64,000 nt of DNA. It comes from Corella eumyota. Taxonomy: Eukaryota > Chordata > Ascidiacea > Phlebobranchia > Corellidae. The stretch is from NCBI GenBank assembly GCA_963082875.1, contig OY720097.1, positions 16,252,501-16,316,500 on the forward strand, written 5' to 3'. The notes under the pieces are model-generated. The model ran no database searches, was not told the origin of the DNA, and worked only from the letters and a program-made list of their open reading frames with translations. Both the position numbers and the translations under genes were made by a program. This document shows, in pieces, positions 26,093-38,210 of the stretch. Within the stretch, counting starts at the first letter, position 1, and the number at the start of each line of letters is the position of its first letter.

Positions 26093-28436
26093 GCCCTAAA
26101 TTAAAATCAGAATTTAAATGAGCAAATTGTGTTTTCGTTCGCGCGTGTTCAGGATTTTTCCAGGCAATTAACATGCTAAACCTATTAGCCTATTAATCTG
26201 TTAATAATTTCCAACCTGCATTGGATTTTAATGCAGCTTTTATTTGCTTATGGTAAAAACAATATAGAATTTCCTTATTATTTGGCCCTGGCGGTCATTC
26301 ATTTTTAACTTAAATACTTTTGTATTTTAAAATTTTAATTCAAAAAATTTAAATGTCAACTACAGCTTTACCAACTTAATTTTTACCGATTGTTAATGTA
26401 CACATTTCCTATTGCGTTTTTCTCTAAAAGTCAGGATGTTCTATTTTGTTTTGTGACTTATTCTCGTAATTATTTTATAGTAATTTGAGATTTGGAACGT
26501 TTAATTTAAACAAAATGCATGTTTTCAGCCTTTTAATTTACCTGCTATGCTATTATTTTACTGTTTTTGTTTGTTTAACGGTGCTAAGTGCTGGTACGGA
26601 ATTTTAGAATTTGATGTAGTTGCCTACCATAACGTTCATACCTATTTAATCGATATGCTTAACGTTTTGGTAACGAATTATTTTTAACATAGTTTAAATG
26701 GCGAGTTAGTTTTTTATTCATATATTTTGATTGTTGTTAAAAATAATGTTTGTTGCTTTTTAGATATTTTTGCGCAAGCTGGCCACTAACTGTGCTTTAT
26801 ATATTTTTGCTGCGTTTTACTAACTATACCAACGTTGCCTCAAGCGTGGGTCAAATCATGTAGCTATCATAGTTATGAAAAAATATAGACAACAAATAAT
26901 GAAACTATTTTAAACGCATTTAATGCATTTGTAGAATAGTTGATTAGGTAACCTTTATCTTGTGATATTTATATTCTCATTTTGATACAGCATATTGTTT
27001 TTCGTTTAGTTTAAATTAAAAGAATATTGTTTTTAGCATGATTTTACTGTGCCTTTCAGTATTACTTAACTTAAATATAACATTTGTGTTTATTTCAATT
27101 TCGTATATAAAACTCTCTTTAAACTTAGTTACAAGAACAAGATTTCATGCATAAACTTTTTTGTAAATGAATGCTTTTTTATTTTATATTTGCAGTAAAT
27201 TAGTCTTCATGGTTTTTGGTTTTTAAGATTTAAAATGTCTTTTAGTTATCGAAGCTTCTACCATTTTGCACTACGACTTATCAAATTTGATGCAAAATAA
27301 TACAACTTTAAAGCCAAAAAAATTTAATTTCCAATTTTAAGATTATTTAAAGTGAAAAAATACGTTATAAGTAAACAAAAACCATAAAATTTTGAATAGG
27401 TAAACAAACAATTTCAAGATGGAAATTTATCGGAAAGATAAGTTGTTATGCTTAAACATAAACATTTTCATGTATTAATCAGGATTTGACGTTCATGTTA
27501 AAAACAAACAGAAAGTATTTTTTTAATTTATAACGGTACAAAATATGTTGAATAATAGACCTTTGGTTTACTTTACAAAATCACATGTTGGTTGTCACAT
27601 TATTATTCTTACAATTAAAATATATGTCACGGGTTAATGACTCAGCAATAAAACAGAATACCGTAGCGAGATTTAGCTTGATATGTGAAAACTTTAAAAG
27701 TGATTTATTAATTTATTCAGCAGCAGTCCGCATATTTCCTTGCGGTTAGGCCTTAATAAAAAGGAAAGTTGTGCAATCCCATGTACCCATCGGTCATTTA
27801 CAAAGCAACGCGCATGTAAAAAGAATGGCTCAGTGAACATGCGAACTAACTGGTGTGCGACGCGGGTGTGGTAAAAAAATAGAACTAAACAAATAGAACA
27901 AGAAAAAGTAGTATAGGTTGTTTGCTTGGAAAAGAATTTCGTAATAAAGCACGGTCTTGTTTTATGATCAGAGTGTATTCAGGTAATTTGAGATTTATTT
28001 AAGCGTATGAAATGTTATATGTCAGTATGTTCAGTACTGATAATTTTTAACTTAAATTTGTTATTATATTTCTGTGTTGACATTTTTTATTACCTAAGTT
28101 GTGCATACATTTTAATGTGTCGTTATAGAATTGCGAAAAAGCGATTATACTATATGTCAAAATTTAATAATCGCACTAATTAAACTGATTGACTAAGCTG
28201 CACTAAGTCACCTGGATAACTTAAAGGGTTAGAGTAATGGGGTTTAATTGAAATTACGGCCCTGTGTGATTAAGTCAGTTAAATATTAAAAAGTTAGTGC
28301 CACTCTTATTGTATCTCATTAAAAGGTTTGACAATTTATTAACATCTTGTTAAAACAGCTTTAACATGTATTTTATTAATAACTGTTCTAGGTCATTTTA
28401 CCTAAGTTACAATTATAAAAAACTTTAAGCAACAAA
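26093..28436. other. Intergenic region, FREM2-like 3' UTR and TMEM272-like promoter
   Basis: No exon or RNA gene was recognised. The left part is probably 3' UTR; an AATAAA at 27647-27652 on the + strand is one candidate polyadenylation signal, though it would imply a 1.5 kb UTR. The rest presumably includes the promoter of the next gene. Confidence 0.5.
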
Positions 28437-29951
28437 ATGGGAGATGATCCAGATATTCCTGCACCCAAATATGATGAAGTCGGTGATGCTGAGAGTGGGT
28501 TACCAACATACACTGAAACTCAGAACGAAGCACCTCCACCAACTTATGACTCCTTATATGGTGCTATTATGGAGGCACAACGGACCTCAAGTGGAAGGGG
28601 AAATTTCTTAAAAAACATATGCACCATTTTATTTAGCACAGGTATATTTAAATGAAAGTAAAAGTGTTATTAATATGTTTATTTCAATATGTATTTGGTA
28701 GCATTTGTTTAAATATATTACAGTTTTAGGGTAGCCTATAAACTAATAGCAGTTAACGTGATTTTGGATTAAGACTTGTTAGAATTAATTACCAATGACT
28801 TAATCCAAATTTAGTTTAATCTAAGTTGGCGAATTTCACTCCTAACGTAATGCTTTTTTTCTTGCAGTTGGTTTCACAATTTTTATTGCGATTCTATTAA
28901 GTATTCCTGTTTTAATGATTGTTGTCGGTAAGTAAATTTTTACATAAGCATGAGATATTTTTCATACAGAAGTATAAATTGAACATACCGGTTATAAATA
29001 CAATTTGAACATAGCAATTTACAGTGTTTTATTTATTTCTAAGGTTCCTTAAATGTAAAAAATTGTCCGGTGGAACCTTTAATACCAATATGGTTAATTG
29101 TATTTGGGTCTGTTGGCGCCCTAATGCAACTTAACTCTATTGGAAAAAGAATAAAAGCAAAGTGTCAAAATCAGTCTCCAAGTGAAGCTGAAGCCGACAG
29201 AATGAACAAAACCTCTGACTCATGTAATGGTTGCCTAGGATGTTTTACATTTGCTTGGTTTATAGCAGGTGAGTAGAGTAGGGTTCATTAGAATTTAGTG
29301 TCACAAAAGTTGTGTGTTTAGTAGGCTATTAATTTTACTGCCTTGGCCCTTGTTTAAAAAATCTTAAGGTTCAGTATTAAATTTTATTTTTAATATGCCA
29401 CATTTTTGTATTCTAAAATAATATAATAATAGATTTACAGAAATAGGGCTTATTACATTTGTTCTCACTTTACGCAAGGTTCAATTCAATAAATAATTTA
29501 TTCTTGGCTAAAATAGAATTTTATTAGAAAAATCATTTTTAATTACATTGTTATATTTACTTTGAATAAAGAATGATTAATGATTTATTAGCTATTGGTT
29601 TTGGGTTAAAAATATTTACTTAAAAATGTTTTCAAATATTTAAAAAAAAATCTTATGTCTAGTTTTGAATTTGACTGCTTAACGTAACAATAAAAAGTAT
29701 ATTGTTTATGAAACAACCATTAAAAAAATGTTATAATTTTGTTATTATTTTTAGGAAATGTGTGGGTTTATAGAAATTATGCCCCAAACACTATCAATCC
29801 AAATTTAACAAATAGGTACTGTGATCACACTACATATTACCTTGCATTTTGGTTGATCACAATTGTCTACATAGCCATGTGCTTGGTATGTTGTTGTTCT
29901 TGTTGTATTGCAATGTGTGCTGGCTCTGGAAGTGATTCTGACGATAATTAA
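28437..29951 (+). CDS. TMEM272: TMEM272-like four-helix membrane protein
   Basis: Four exons (28437-28641, 28868-28927, 29044-29268, 29755-29951) in continuous phase encode 228 residues. The N-terminal 60 residues are acidic, proline-rich and presumably cytosolic, with LPTY at 22-25 and a PPxY motif (PPPTY) at 33-37. Four hydrophobic segments follow: one spanning exon 2, one in PLIPIWLIVFGSVGALMQL, one in FTFAWFIAGNVWVY, and one in the last exon running into a Cys-rich patch (CLVCCCSCC). The CPVxPLIPI, FAWFIAGNVWVY, YC and LAFWL signatures match the TMEM272 family as I know it; the family function is unknown to me. The tail is Ser/Asp-rich. The start is the first in-frame ATG after a stop-rich leader. 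Confidence 0.72.
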
Positions 29952-31626
29952 ACAGAAATGTACAATACAATATGTTAAGAACATAAAGATTCCAAAAGTT
30001 TTTATTTTAAATGTACATACGAATATAATGTTTCATGTTATTCACATTATTATTTTAAACGTATTTATGTGAAACAGTAGTCATACATTTATGTTGGGTA
30101 CACAAAAATTTCTTTTTAAATACTGTTAAAAATCAAGTTACTTAGTCATAACATATATTAACCTGTTACTCAGGATACTGCACAGGAACTTAAAATCAAT
30201 ATGCCCAAAAGGGGAAAATAACTGTTGTATGTTGGTAGTATTATGTTAAGAAAAAACCCACATTATTTGTTGATTTTTTACAGTTATATGATACTGTTGT
30301 AAAATTTCCCCAATGTTTTTTTATTTATTTAATTTTAAAAGGCATTCTCAAAAATAATTATCTTAATCATACTCCCTTTTTAGTCTACTTATTTTATATA
30401 AAACAAGTTCTGTGAATTTTTTTACACAAATATGTAAGTTAATTTTTTTTTTTTTTAAGTAAAGGGTATAGATTTGTACTGTAACAATTTAACAGCCTAA
30501 AATTTGTTTATTAAAACTATTTACATAATATTTTACCAACATTTTTATAAATTCATTTTTTTACATTTTGTGCCTTTTTGTGTTGTAGTACAAATTGCTG
30601 TAAATTGTATTATTTAAAAAGATTCATATGATATTGCTACAAAAAATATCAACCATTTATTTTAAAATCTAACTACTGAAGCATAAATGCATGTATGTAA
30701 ATAAAATAGTGTGGCATATTATTTTCTCTTGTTGAGTATTTGTAAATAGTTGTTTTGCGTTCTTCATTTTGTATGGTTTGTGATAATCAACTAATATGTG
30801 TTAACTTTAATACTATATAATAGTAAATAATTTTTGTGTTTAAAGAATAATTCTACATTTTGAAATCAGGAAATAAAATAACACTTTTAATTTTTATGTT
30901 TCTTATGGAAAATAAATGTATTTTTAATTCCTTTAACAATCTGTTTAATTTAGTAGACAAGTTCGTTATCTAAAATAATTTAACTAGTTCGGGCCTGTCT
31001 TGGCGTTAAAAAAAGAAGGCAAACTAGGTGTTTTTGTTTAATTGAATAGCATAAATCTTTAGGTACCCCATTTAAATATTAAATTAATCTATTTGCAACC
31101 TAATACTGCAAAAATTGAAACATAAATTGCTATAGATCGACAAGGACTTGTTAATTTTTACGACATTATCACGTTCAAAACCTGTTTATCTTTTCTTTAT
31201 ATAGAACATTTATATTTTTAGTCATATTTTTCTAAGGACGATTAAATCAGTTTATAAGTTTTATTTTTTTAATACAACTAAAAATGATAAATAATATTTA
31301 TTTATTTCCGGGTTCCTGCGCCTGGTTCCCGAATAATGTGCGGGTTTCCAATATTGTTTAAAACTTGGACCAATATATTTTAAACTTTCGTTTAACTGGC
31401 GTACTGGCAGGCTGGTGAAGTTCAAGTTTGAAAACTGGCAGACTTTTTTGAAACAAAGCTGTTTGTATGGTTTAAAATCAAACTAAATTTACTTTTAGCT
31501 TTAAAATCTTATTATATAAGCAACAAAAATAAATACATTATCTGATAATAGATTTATTCAAAACATAATTAACTTAGATAAATAAATTAGTTTATGCCAT
31601 GTCACGGTTTGTAGCTCGGGTTTGAA
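29952..31626. other. Intergenic, AT-rich
   Basis: This very AT-rich stretch is probably TMEM272-like 3' UTR on the left (AATAAA at 30700-30705 is one candidate signal) and promoter of the next gene on the right. No open frame, RNA gene or element was recognised. Confidence 0.5.
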
Positions 31627-32799
31627 ATGAAATTTCTGTACAAGTATGTATTGGAGGATTCTGATTTACAGTTAAATAAAAAAGAGCTGATTGCTTATCG
31701 AAATCATTTAAAAAATTTGTTCCATTCTCATTTATTAATAATTAAAGAACAAAAAATTCGTACTGAAAATAAGAAAATTAACAACTCAAATTTTAAATGG
31801 TTTCCAAAGTTACATGAGTTAGATACTGATCAAATAAAAGCAGACTGTCACCTTAATGATTCGGAATATAATGTTTTTAAAAAGCATTTACTAAATAGTA
31901 ATGAATCTGCTAAAGCTGTCCTAGCAAAAATAAAAGAAAACTTGGTGGATGATAATAAAGTACCAACCGAAACTTTAAATAATGAATATTCTGACTTAAT
32001 TAATGTTGAAACTGAAGTAAATAAATGTGCTGCTACCAATACAACTAAATGTTTGGTAAGGGACAACAGTGTAACAGATATTCAAAAAAAAACTGTTATG
32101 ATGCCCAATAAACCAACAGAAACACCAAGGCCAAGAAAAAGAAACAGTTCTTTCTCTGATGACTCTATTTTTGAAAGCATTATTATAAGGAAAACACCGC
32201 CAAAAAAGCTTAAGGATGTAACACCTCATAAAAATAACACAGAGAATATTTTGCCTTCAATAAGCAGCAACAACGACACTCTATTTGAAAAAATGCAGGC
32301 TTGGTTATCAGACAGTGACAATAGTGACCCCCATACTAACCTAGTAAAAAAGTCACAACCTGCTAAAATTGTTTCCCCTGAAAATGTCACTTTAGATTCT
32401 CCCAACAAAAAAATGAAACAAAATATGGTTAAAATATCATCTCCAAAAAATAAAGGCAATTCTTCGTCTGAAGAAGAATCTTCTTTTGAAAGACATGGAA
32501 ACTCTTCTGATGAAAGTCAAGGATCTGACTGTGAACAAACACCAACTAATAATAATCCATCACCTAAAAGCAGTCAGCAACTGTCTTTAAATGTATCATT
32601 AGAAATTAATGAAAAAACTGATTCTGAAAATCAAACTAACTGTGAGGGATTATTGAAAGGTTGTGAGAAGGAAAATAGCCCTGAAAATTCACATGACAAT
32701 TATTTAACAGGCTTTAGGGCTTTGGGTAAACACATTGAATATTTAACCAAAAAACATCATACTGAAAAAGGCTTTTTTGCAGGAGGTTATACAAAATAA
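31627..32799 (+). CDS. Intronless acidic Ser/Asn-rich protein, unrecognised
   Basis: One uninterrupted ORF of 390 codons starts at ATG and ends at TAA. I do not recognise the family. The N-terminal 100 residues are Lys- and Leu-rich and look helical (KKELIAYRNHLKNLFHSHLL; then FKWFPKLHELD). Residues from about 150 to 335 are low-complexity, with basic patches (RPRKRNSSF, RKTPPKKLK) beside Ser/Asp/Glu runs (SDSDNSD, SSSEEESSFE). A conserved-looking C-terminal block begins at GFRALGKHIEYLTKK. Basic clusters and acidic serine runs of this kind are usual in nuclear, CK2-phosphorylated proteins, but that is inference. Codon use is AT-rich like its neighbours. It lies 328 bp upstream of UBE2K on the same strand. 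Confidence 0.75.
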   Translation: MKFLYKYVLEDSDLQLNKKELIAYRNHLKNLFHSHLLIIKEQKIRTENKKINNSNFKWFPKLHELDTDQIKADCHLNDSEYNVFKKHLLNSNESAKAVLAKIKENLVDDNKVPTETLNNEYSDLINVETEVNKCAATNTTKCLVRDNSVTDIQKKTVMMPNKPTETPRPRKRNSSFSDDSIFESIIIRKTPPKKLKDVTPHKNNTENILPSISSNNDTLFEKMQAWLSDSDNSDPHTNLVKKSQPAKIVSPENVTLDSPNKKMKQNMVKISSPKNKGNSSSEEESSFERHGNSSDESQGSDCEQTPTNNNPSPKSSQQLSLNVSLEINEKTDSENQTNCEGLLKGCEKENSPENSHDNYLTGFRALGKHIEYLTKKHHTEKGFFAGGYTK

Positions 32800-33127
32800 A
32801 CATTCAAAATATACTCTTTTTAAAAATTACTCATTCAAAAATTAAATTATATTATGCAGGGTTATCAGTAACTATAAAAAAAAATTTTTAGTTACATAAC
32901 TACAACTAAAATTTATTGATTTATTTTATTGTTACAAAGGATTATAACAAAATATTTTTTCTTAACCCTTCATTTCTGTTCCAGTTTTCTTATTTTATTT
33001 TTATAGATGTTTTAACAAATGAGGTACATTTTTAGATGAGTTTATCACTTTTTTGTTAAATTGAATAAGTCTCAATTTCCTTCAATGCTTAAGTGAACCG
33101 TACTATATTTTATTTATTTTATAAAAG

Positions 33128-34748
<1,621 letters not shown>

Positions 34749-35056
34749 GTACACATTCCCTTAGTGTAAGTATGAATTTTATTTTAATAGTAATTTAAAA
34801 AAAAATTATAATGCAGAAAAATTAAAAAAAGGCTTTTTGTTATTTTCATTAAATGATTTAAATTTTCTTTAGATTTTACACTTTTGAATGAGTTTATTAC
34901 CAAAAAACTGGAAAAACATCAATGAAATATTTTCCAACTGCTCTATTTTTAGTTTAATTTTGTCTCATTATGAAATTCACTTTATTTTGTTGGTTCGATG
35001 TAAATTTTTTATGTTTATTGGTCCTAGTTTTTTTGATTCTCCAATTTTTATTTGTT

Positions 35057-35062
35057 AATAAA
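35057..35062 (+). promoter_or_regulatory. Candidate polyadenylation signal of UBE2K
   Basis: AATAAA lies 309 bases after the UBE2K stop codon in T-rich sequence, with a T-run just downstream (AATTTTTTCC). It is the best hexamer between UBE2K and the next gene. Confidence 0.45.
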
Positions 35063-35699
35063 ATAATTTTTTCCCCCGGAAAATCAAATTCAATTTGGAA
35101 TACTAAAAATATTGTTAAAAGAAACAATATTTAAATTCTAAGTTTGTGATTCGAATGTTTTAAAAACAATTCGGAAGGGAAAGCTGATAAATATATTGAA
35201 CATGTGTACAGTTTAGATTTATTTAAAAGTAACCGTGAAAAATACATAAATAAATAAACAATGGGCATAGATTTAAACAGTTTAACAAAAAATATAAACT
35301 AAGTCTTTGGAATTATAATAATTCGAATGTGTGTTTGCGAATCAAATAATAATAATTTATTTCTATAATATAGAGTAACAAATAAAAAAACAAGAAGTAG
35401 TTACATTCTTTGTTGCAGATATTCGATTGAAAAAATGAAGGTTAATTTGTTAAAAATACAGTCACGTTTCAAAATCAAGTTAAGGCATAACATTTATCTT
35501 AACGGGAACGGGCGAGTTTTTTATATTTTAATCAGTCGTTTTAGGACAAGTCGCTTATATTTCCACACGGCGAACGTATATAAAAATAAAAAATTATACA
35601 AATAACAGATTAAGCTAATTGGTCAATCATAAATAAGCTTGTTTTTTTAGATTTATTTTTTTTTGTTCAATCTTGAATACTGTGAATAATTACAGCAAA

Positions 35700-36693
35700 A
35701 TGATTGGAACAACTTTACGACATCTTGTCAGACCAAGTAATTATAATATTTTTTTCTAATTTTGATTATTCATATTGTAAAAAAAACTAACTTGATAATC
35801 TGATAATAACTTTTGTTATTAGACATTCTGCAACAAACTCGAAAAATGTCTGGTTTTTCCAAAGTTCCAGTTTTTAAAGTAAAACCGTTAGGAGTTGATG
35901 GAAATATTGTGCTAGCAGTTGGTGCAACTGTTCTAATTGGTACAACTATTCTGGTAATTTATTTTTTATTAGTTTGAATAAAACGTGGATCTATTTTTAA
36001 CACTTATATTGTTATTTTTTTTCTATATTTATATCTTTATCCTCGATGTGGGAAAGTCGAATGCGCGACTTAAACATAAAGTAACATCAATTACTCCGGC
36101 CCAGTCTCGAGTTGCCTGTGGCAGTTTGGGATATTATAATGATTATAATTGCCCGGTAATTATGCTGCTGATTAAGTGCTGGCTCAGCAGGAGTTCATAC
36201 CGTTTATAACGCCTTACTCAAGGGCGCTACAGCATGAGCTCAGTGGGGATTGAACCCACGACCTCATGTGGGGTGTAGCAAGTGTTCGTACCACTACTCC
36301 ACGCTGCCGGTCAATATGATCAAGGATTAAGAATAATTGGAGTTGTAGACTTTTTAAAATTTGGTTGTTTGGCTAAGGTTTTTAAAACCCCCTTCTAACA
36401 CTAAACCCCTGTTATTTGTTTAATTTCTGTGGTCATTTTAAAATTTTGATAAAACGTTATAATAGGACAATAATGTTGCATAGGCTATCTAAAGTAATTA
36501 TTTATTTGCATGCATATATACATACACAGATGTTTATTAAATTTTATATAAAAATCATAGTGTAATTTTTTTAATTTAAACGCTGTTAAATACTTTGTAA
36601 TAGGTCCAATCCACTGGATACCTCTGGCCACAAACTCCCGGGGTTGGTTTCGATTACAAAAAAATTAAAATCGATTTGAACGAACGCGATTAA
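35700..36693 (+). CDS. COX7B: Cytochrome c oxidase subunit 7B-like protein
   Basis: Three small exons (35700-35736, 35823-35953, 36604-36693) encode 85 residues. A basic N-terminus (MIGTTLRHLVRP, then QQTRKMSG) is a plausible mitochondrial presequence. It is followed by GNIVLAVGAT, which matches the GNAVLASGAT stretch entering the single membrane helix of vertebrate COX7B, then a helix (VLIGTTILV) and a short C-terminus with TPGVGF, comparable to SPVGRV in the human protein. Length is close to the 80-residue human subunit. The role would be structural: a one-helix nuclear-encoded subunit of complex IV in the inner membrane. The match outside the core is weak, so another small complex IV subunit is possible. 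Its second intron carries a SINE. Confidence 0.65.
36065..36312 (-). mobile_element. tRNA-derived SINE in the COX7B-like intron
   Basis: Read on the minus strand, the element starts near 36312 with GACCGGCAGCGTGG. It shows an A-box-like TGGAGTAGTGG (36291-36301) and a B box GGTTCAATCC (36247-36256), about 35 bases apart as in Pol III type 2 promoters. After the tRNA-like head comes CCCTTGAGTAAGGCG, similar to the CCTTGGGCAAGGC block found after the head in many invertebrate tRNA SINEs. The 3' end near 36065 is approximate. I could not see target-site duplications. It is a passive passenger of the intron, antisense to the host gene. Confidence 0.72.
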
Positions 36694-37163
36694 TTTTTTC
36701 TTGATTAAATGATGTGAAAGATTTAAATTGAAAATTTTCTAAATTGTTTCTGGGTTTTATATGTTCATTAAACTTCACTAAAAATATCTTGATAATTTTT
36801 TTTTAATGAGCAACTAACTATGAGACAGCAGGTCCTTATACCAAATATTGGCAGTAAAGCAGATTTTTGTAATCACTTTATGAGTGCACATCAACATTTA
36901 TTTGCTAAATAAGCGATTAAGTAATATTGCAATTAAGTAATATTGCAATTAGGAGTTAAGTTGTTATATTGCAGTTCATGCAAATTATTTGTGCAACAAT
37001 TTAATATATTTGTGTTTTAATTACTCACACAATGGCATGCATTTGTGGTTTTTTGATAATAGTTATTTAAATGCATTTCAATTTTGAGATCATCATTCAA
37101 GTGAAGTACTGATATCTTATTATTCTGGTAAAAAAAATTACTGGTTGAAGTTGCTTGGATTTA

Positions 37164-38210
37164 TCACTTGTTTCTTTTATATATTTTATTTAGTAGATCA
37201 AGAAATACAGAATGTGGTATTCTTGGGTCATCAAACTGAGAAATAGAATTGGTCAATTGATTGTATGCTGCAATTTCATACTCTTTAAATGCAGCTTCGA
37301 GGTTAAGTTCCTTATAAAGTTCTTTAATTTTTCCTACACTTTCACTGTCTTTGTTTCCATAATTACTCTCAAGCATTGCCATTTGTTGTGGGTTAACTTT
37401 TTTGATGGCTTGCACAATAAGCCAGGAGCATTTTCTGTCCTCAATATCGGTCCCTATTTTCCCAGTAATTTTTGGATCTCCGTAACAGTCTAAATAGTCA
37501 TCTTGTACCTGAAACAAACAGCCCATTTCTGTTAAAATGCCACATGCTTTTGCATGTAAGTCTTCACATTTAATTCCAGCAATGTACATTGCCAATGCAA
37601 CTGGTAAGTAGAAAGAATAAAAAGAAGTCTTGTACTTGATTATAGCCTTATAACGATCTTCTGTGAATATGTTAATGTCCACATCAGGTTGCTCAGAAGT
37701 TGCCATGTCAAGACTTTGGCCCATTTCTGTGTGTAAAATTGTTTTGTGAAAAAGATCAACAACATCTGCATACCATTCTTGATCTCGACAATGTTTGCGT
37801 AAAACAGTAAACACACAGGACTCGAGTATCATGCTATCATTAACTGCCTGATAACCAATACCAGGTTTACGGTACCAACATATCTGCCCTCGTCTTGTTT
37901 TTGATTGATCCATTAAATCGTCAGCCACCAGAAATGATGCTTGTAGAATTTCAACAGCCCATCCTAAAGTTAAAGCCAATTCAAGGGAAGACTCGGTTGT
38001 GTTGTTTTTACAGATGGAATTATATGCAGACACCACTGTTAAACCCCGAGTTCTTTTTCCTAAAGGTGCATTGTATTCTAGTAGGTCTTTAATTCTCTGT
38101 ATACTCCAACCAATTCCATTTTCAGGATGACCATTTGCGTGGGAAAGTTCTTCCGTGATAACTTTAAAGTATTCATCAAATTGGTTCCATAAAACTTCTT
38201 TTGCATTCAT
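37164..38210 (-). CDS. FDPS: Farnesyl diphosphate synthase-like prenyltransferase
   Basis: A single exon of 348 codons. The enzyme condenses IPP with DMAPP and then GPP, normally to farnesyl diphosphate for sterols, dolichol, ubiquinone and protein prenylation. Visible motifs are GKRTRG (51-56), the first aspartate-rich motif DDLMD (97-101) in LVADDLMDQSKTRRGQ, GQSLDM near 164, KTSFYSFYLP, the second aspartate-rich motif DDYLD (237-241), and GTDIEDRKCSWL. All catalytic residues are present. The residue five before the first motif is Ser92, where avian and human farnesyl synthases have Phe; see findings. There is no obvious mitochondrial presequence. The gene has no introns, unlike most neighbours, and is head to head with OXSM. 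The usual name follows the closest family; the product length may differ. Confidence 0.93.
   Translation of the reverse strand: MNAKEVLWNQFDEYFKVITEELSHANGHPENGIGWSIQRIKDLLEYNAPLGKRTRGLTVVSAYNSICKNNTTESSLELALTLGWAVEILQASFLVADDLMDQSKTRRGQICWYRKPGIGYQAVNDSMILESCVFTVLRKHCRDQEWYADVVDLFHKTILHTEMGQSLDMATSEQPDVDINIFTEDRYKAIIKYKTSFYSFYLPVALAMYIAGIKCEDLHAKACGILTEMGCLFQVQDDYLDCYGDPKITGKIGTDIEDRKCSWLIVQAIKKVNPQQMAMLESNYGNKDSESVGKIKELYKELNLEAAFKEYEIAAYNQLTNSISQFDDPRIPHSVFLDLLNKIYKRNK

Noticed and set aside
36240-36312. Functional tRNA gene on the minus strand
   Set aside because: The boxes are good, but the arms do not pair into an acceptor stem that I can see, and a SINE-type body follows the B box.
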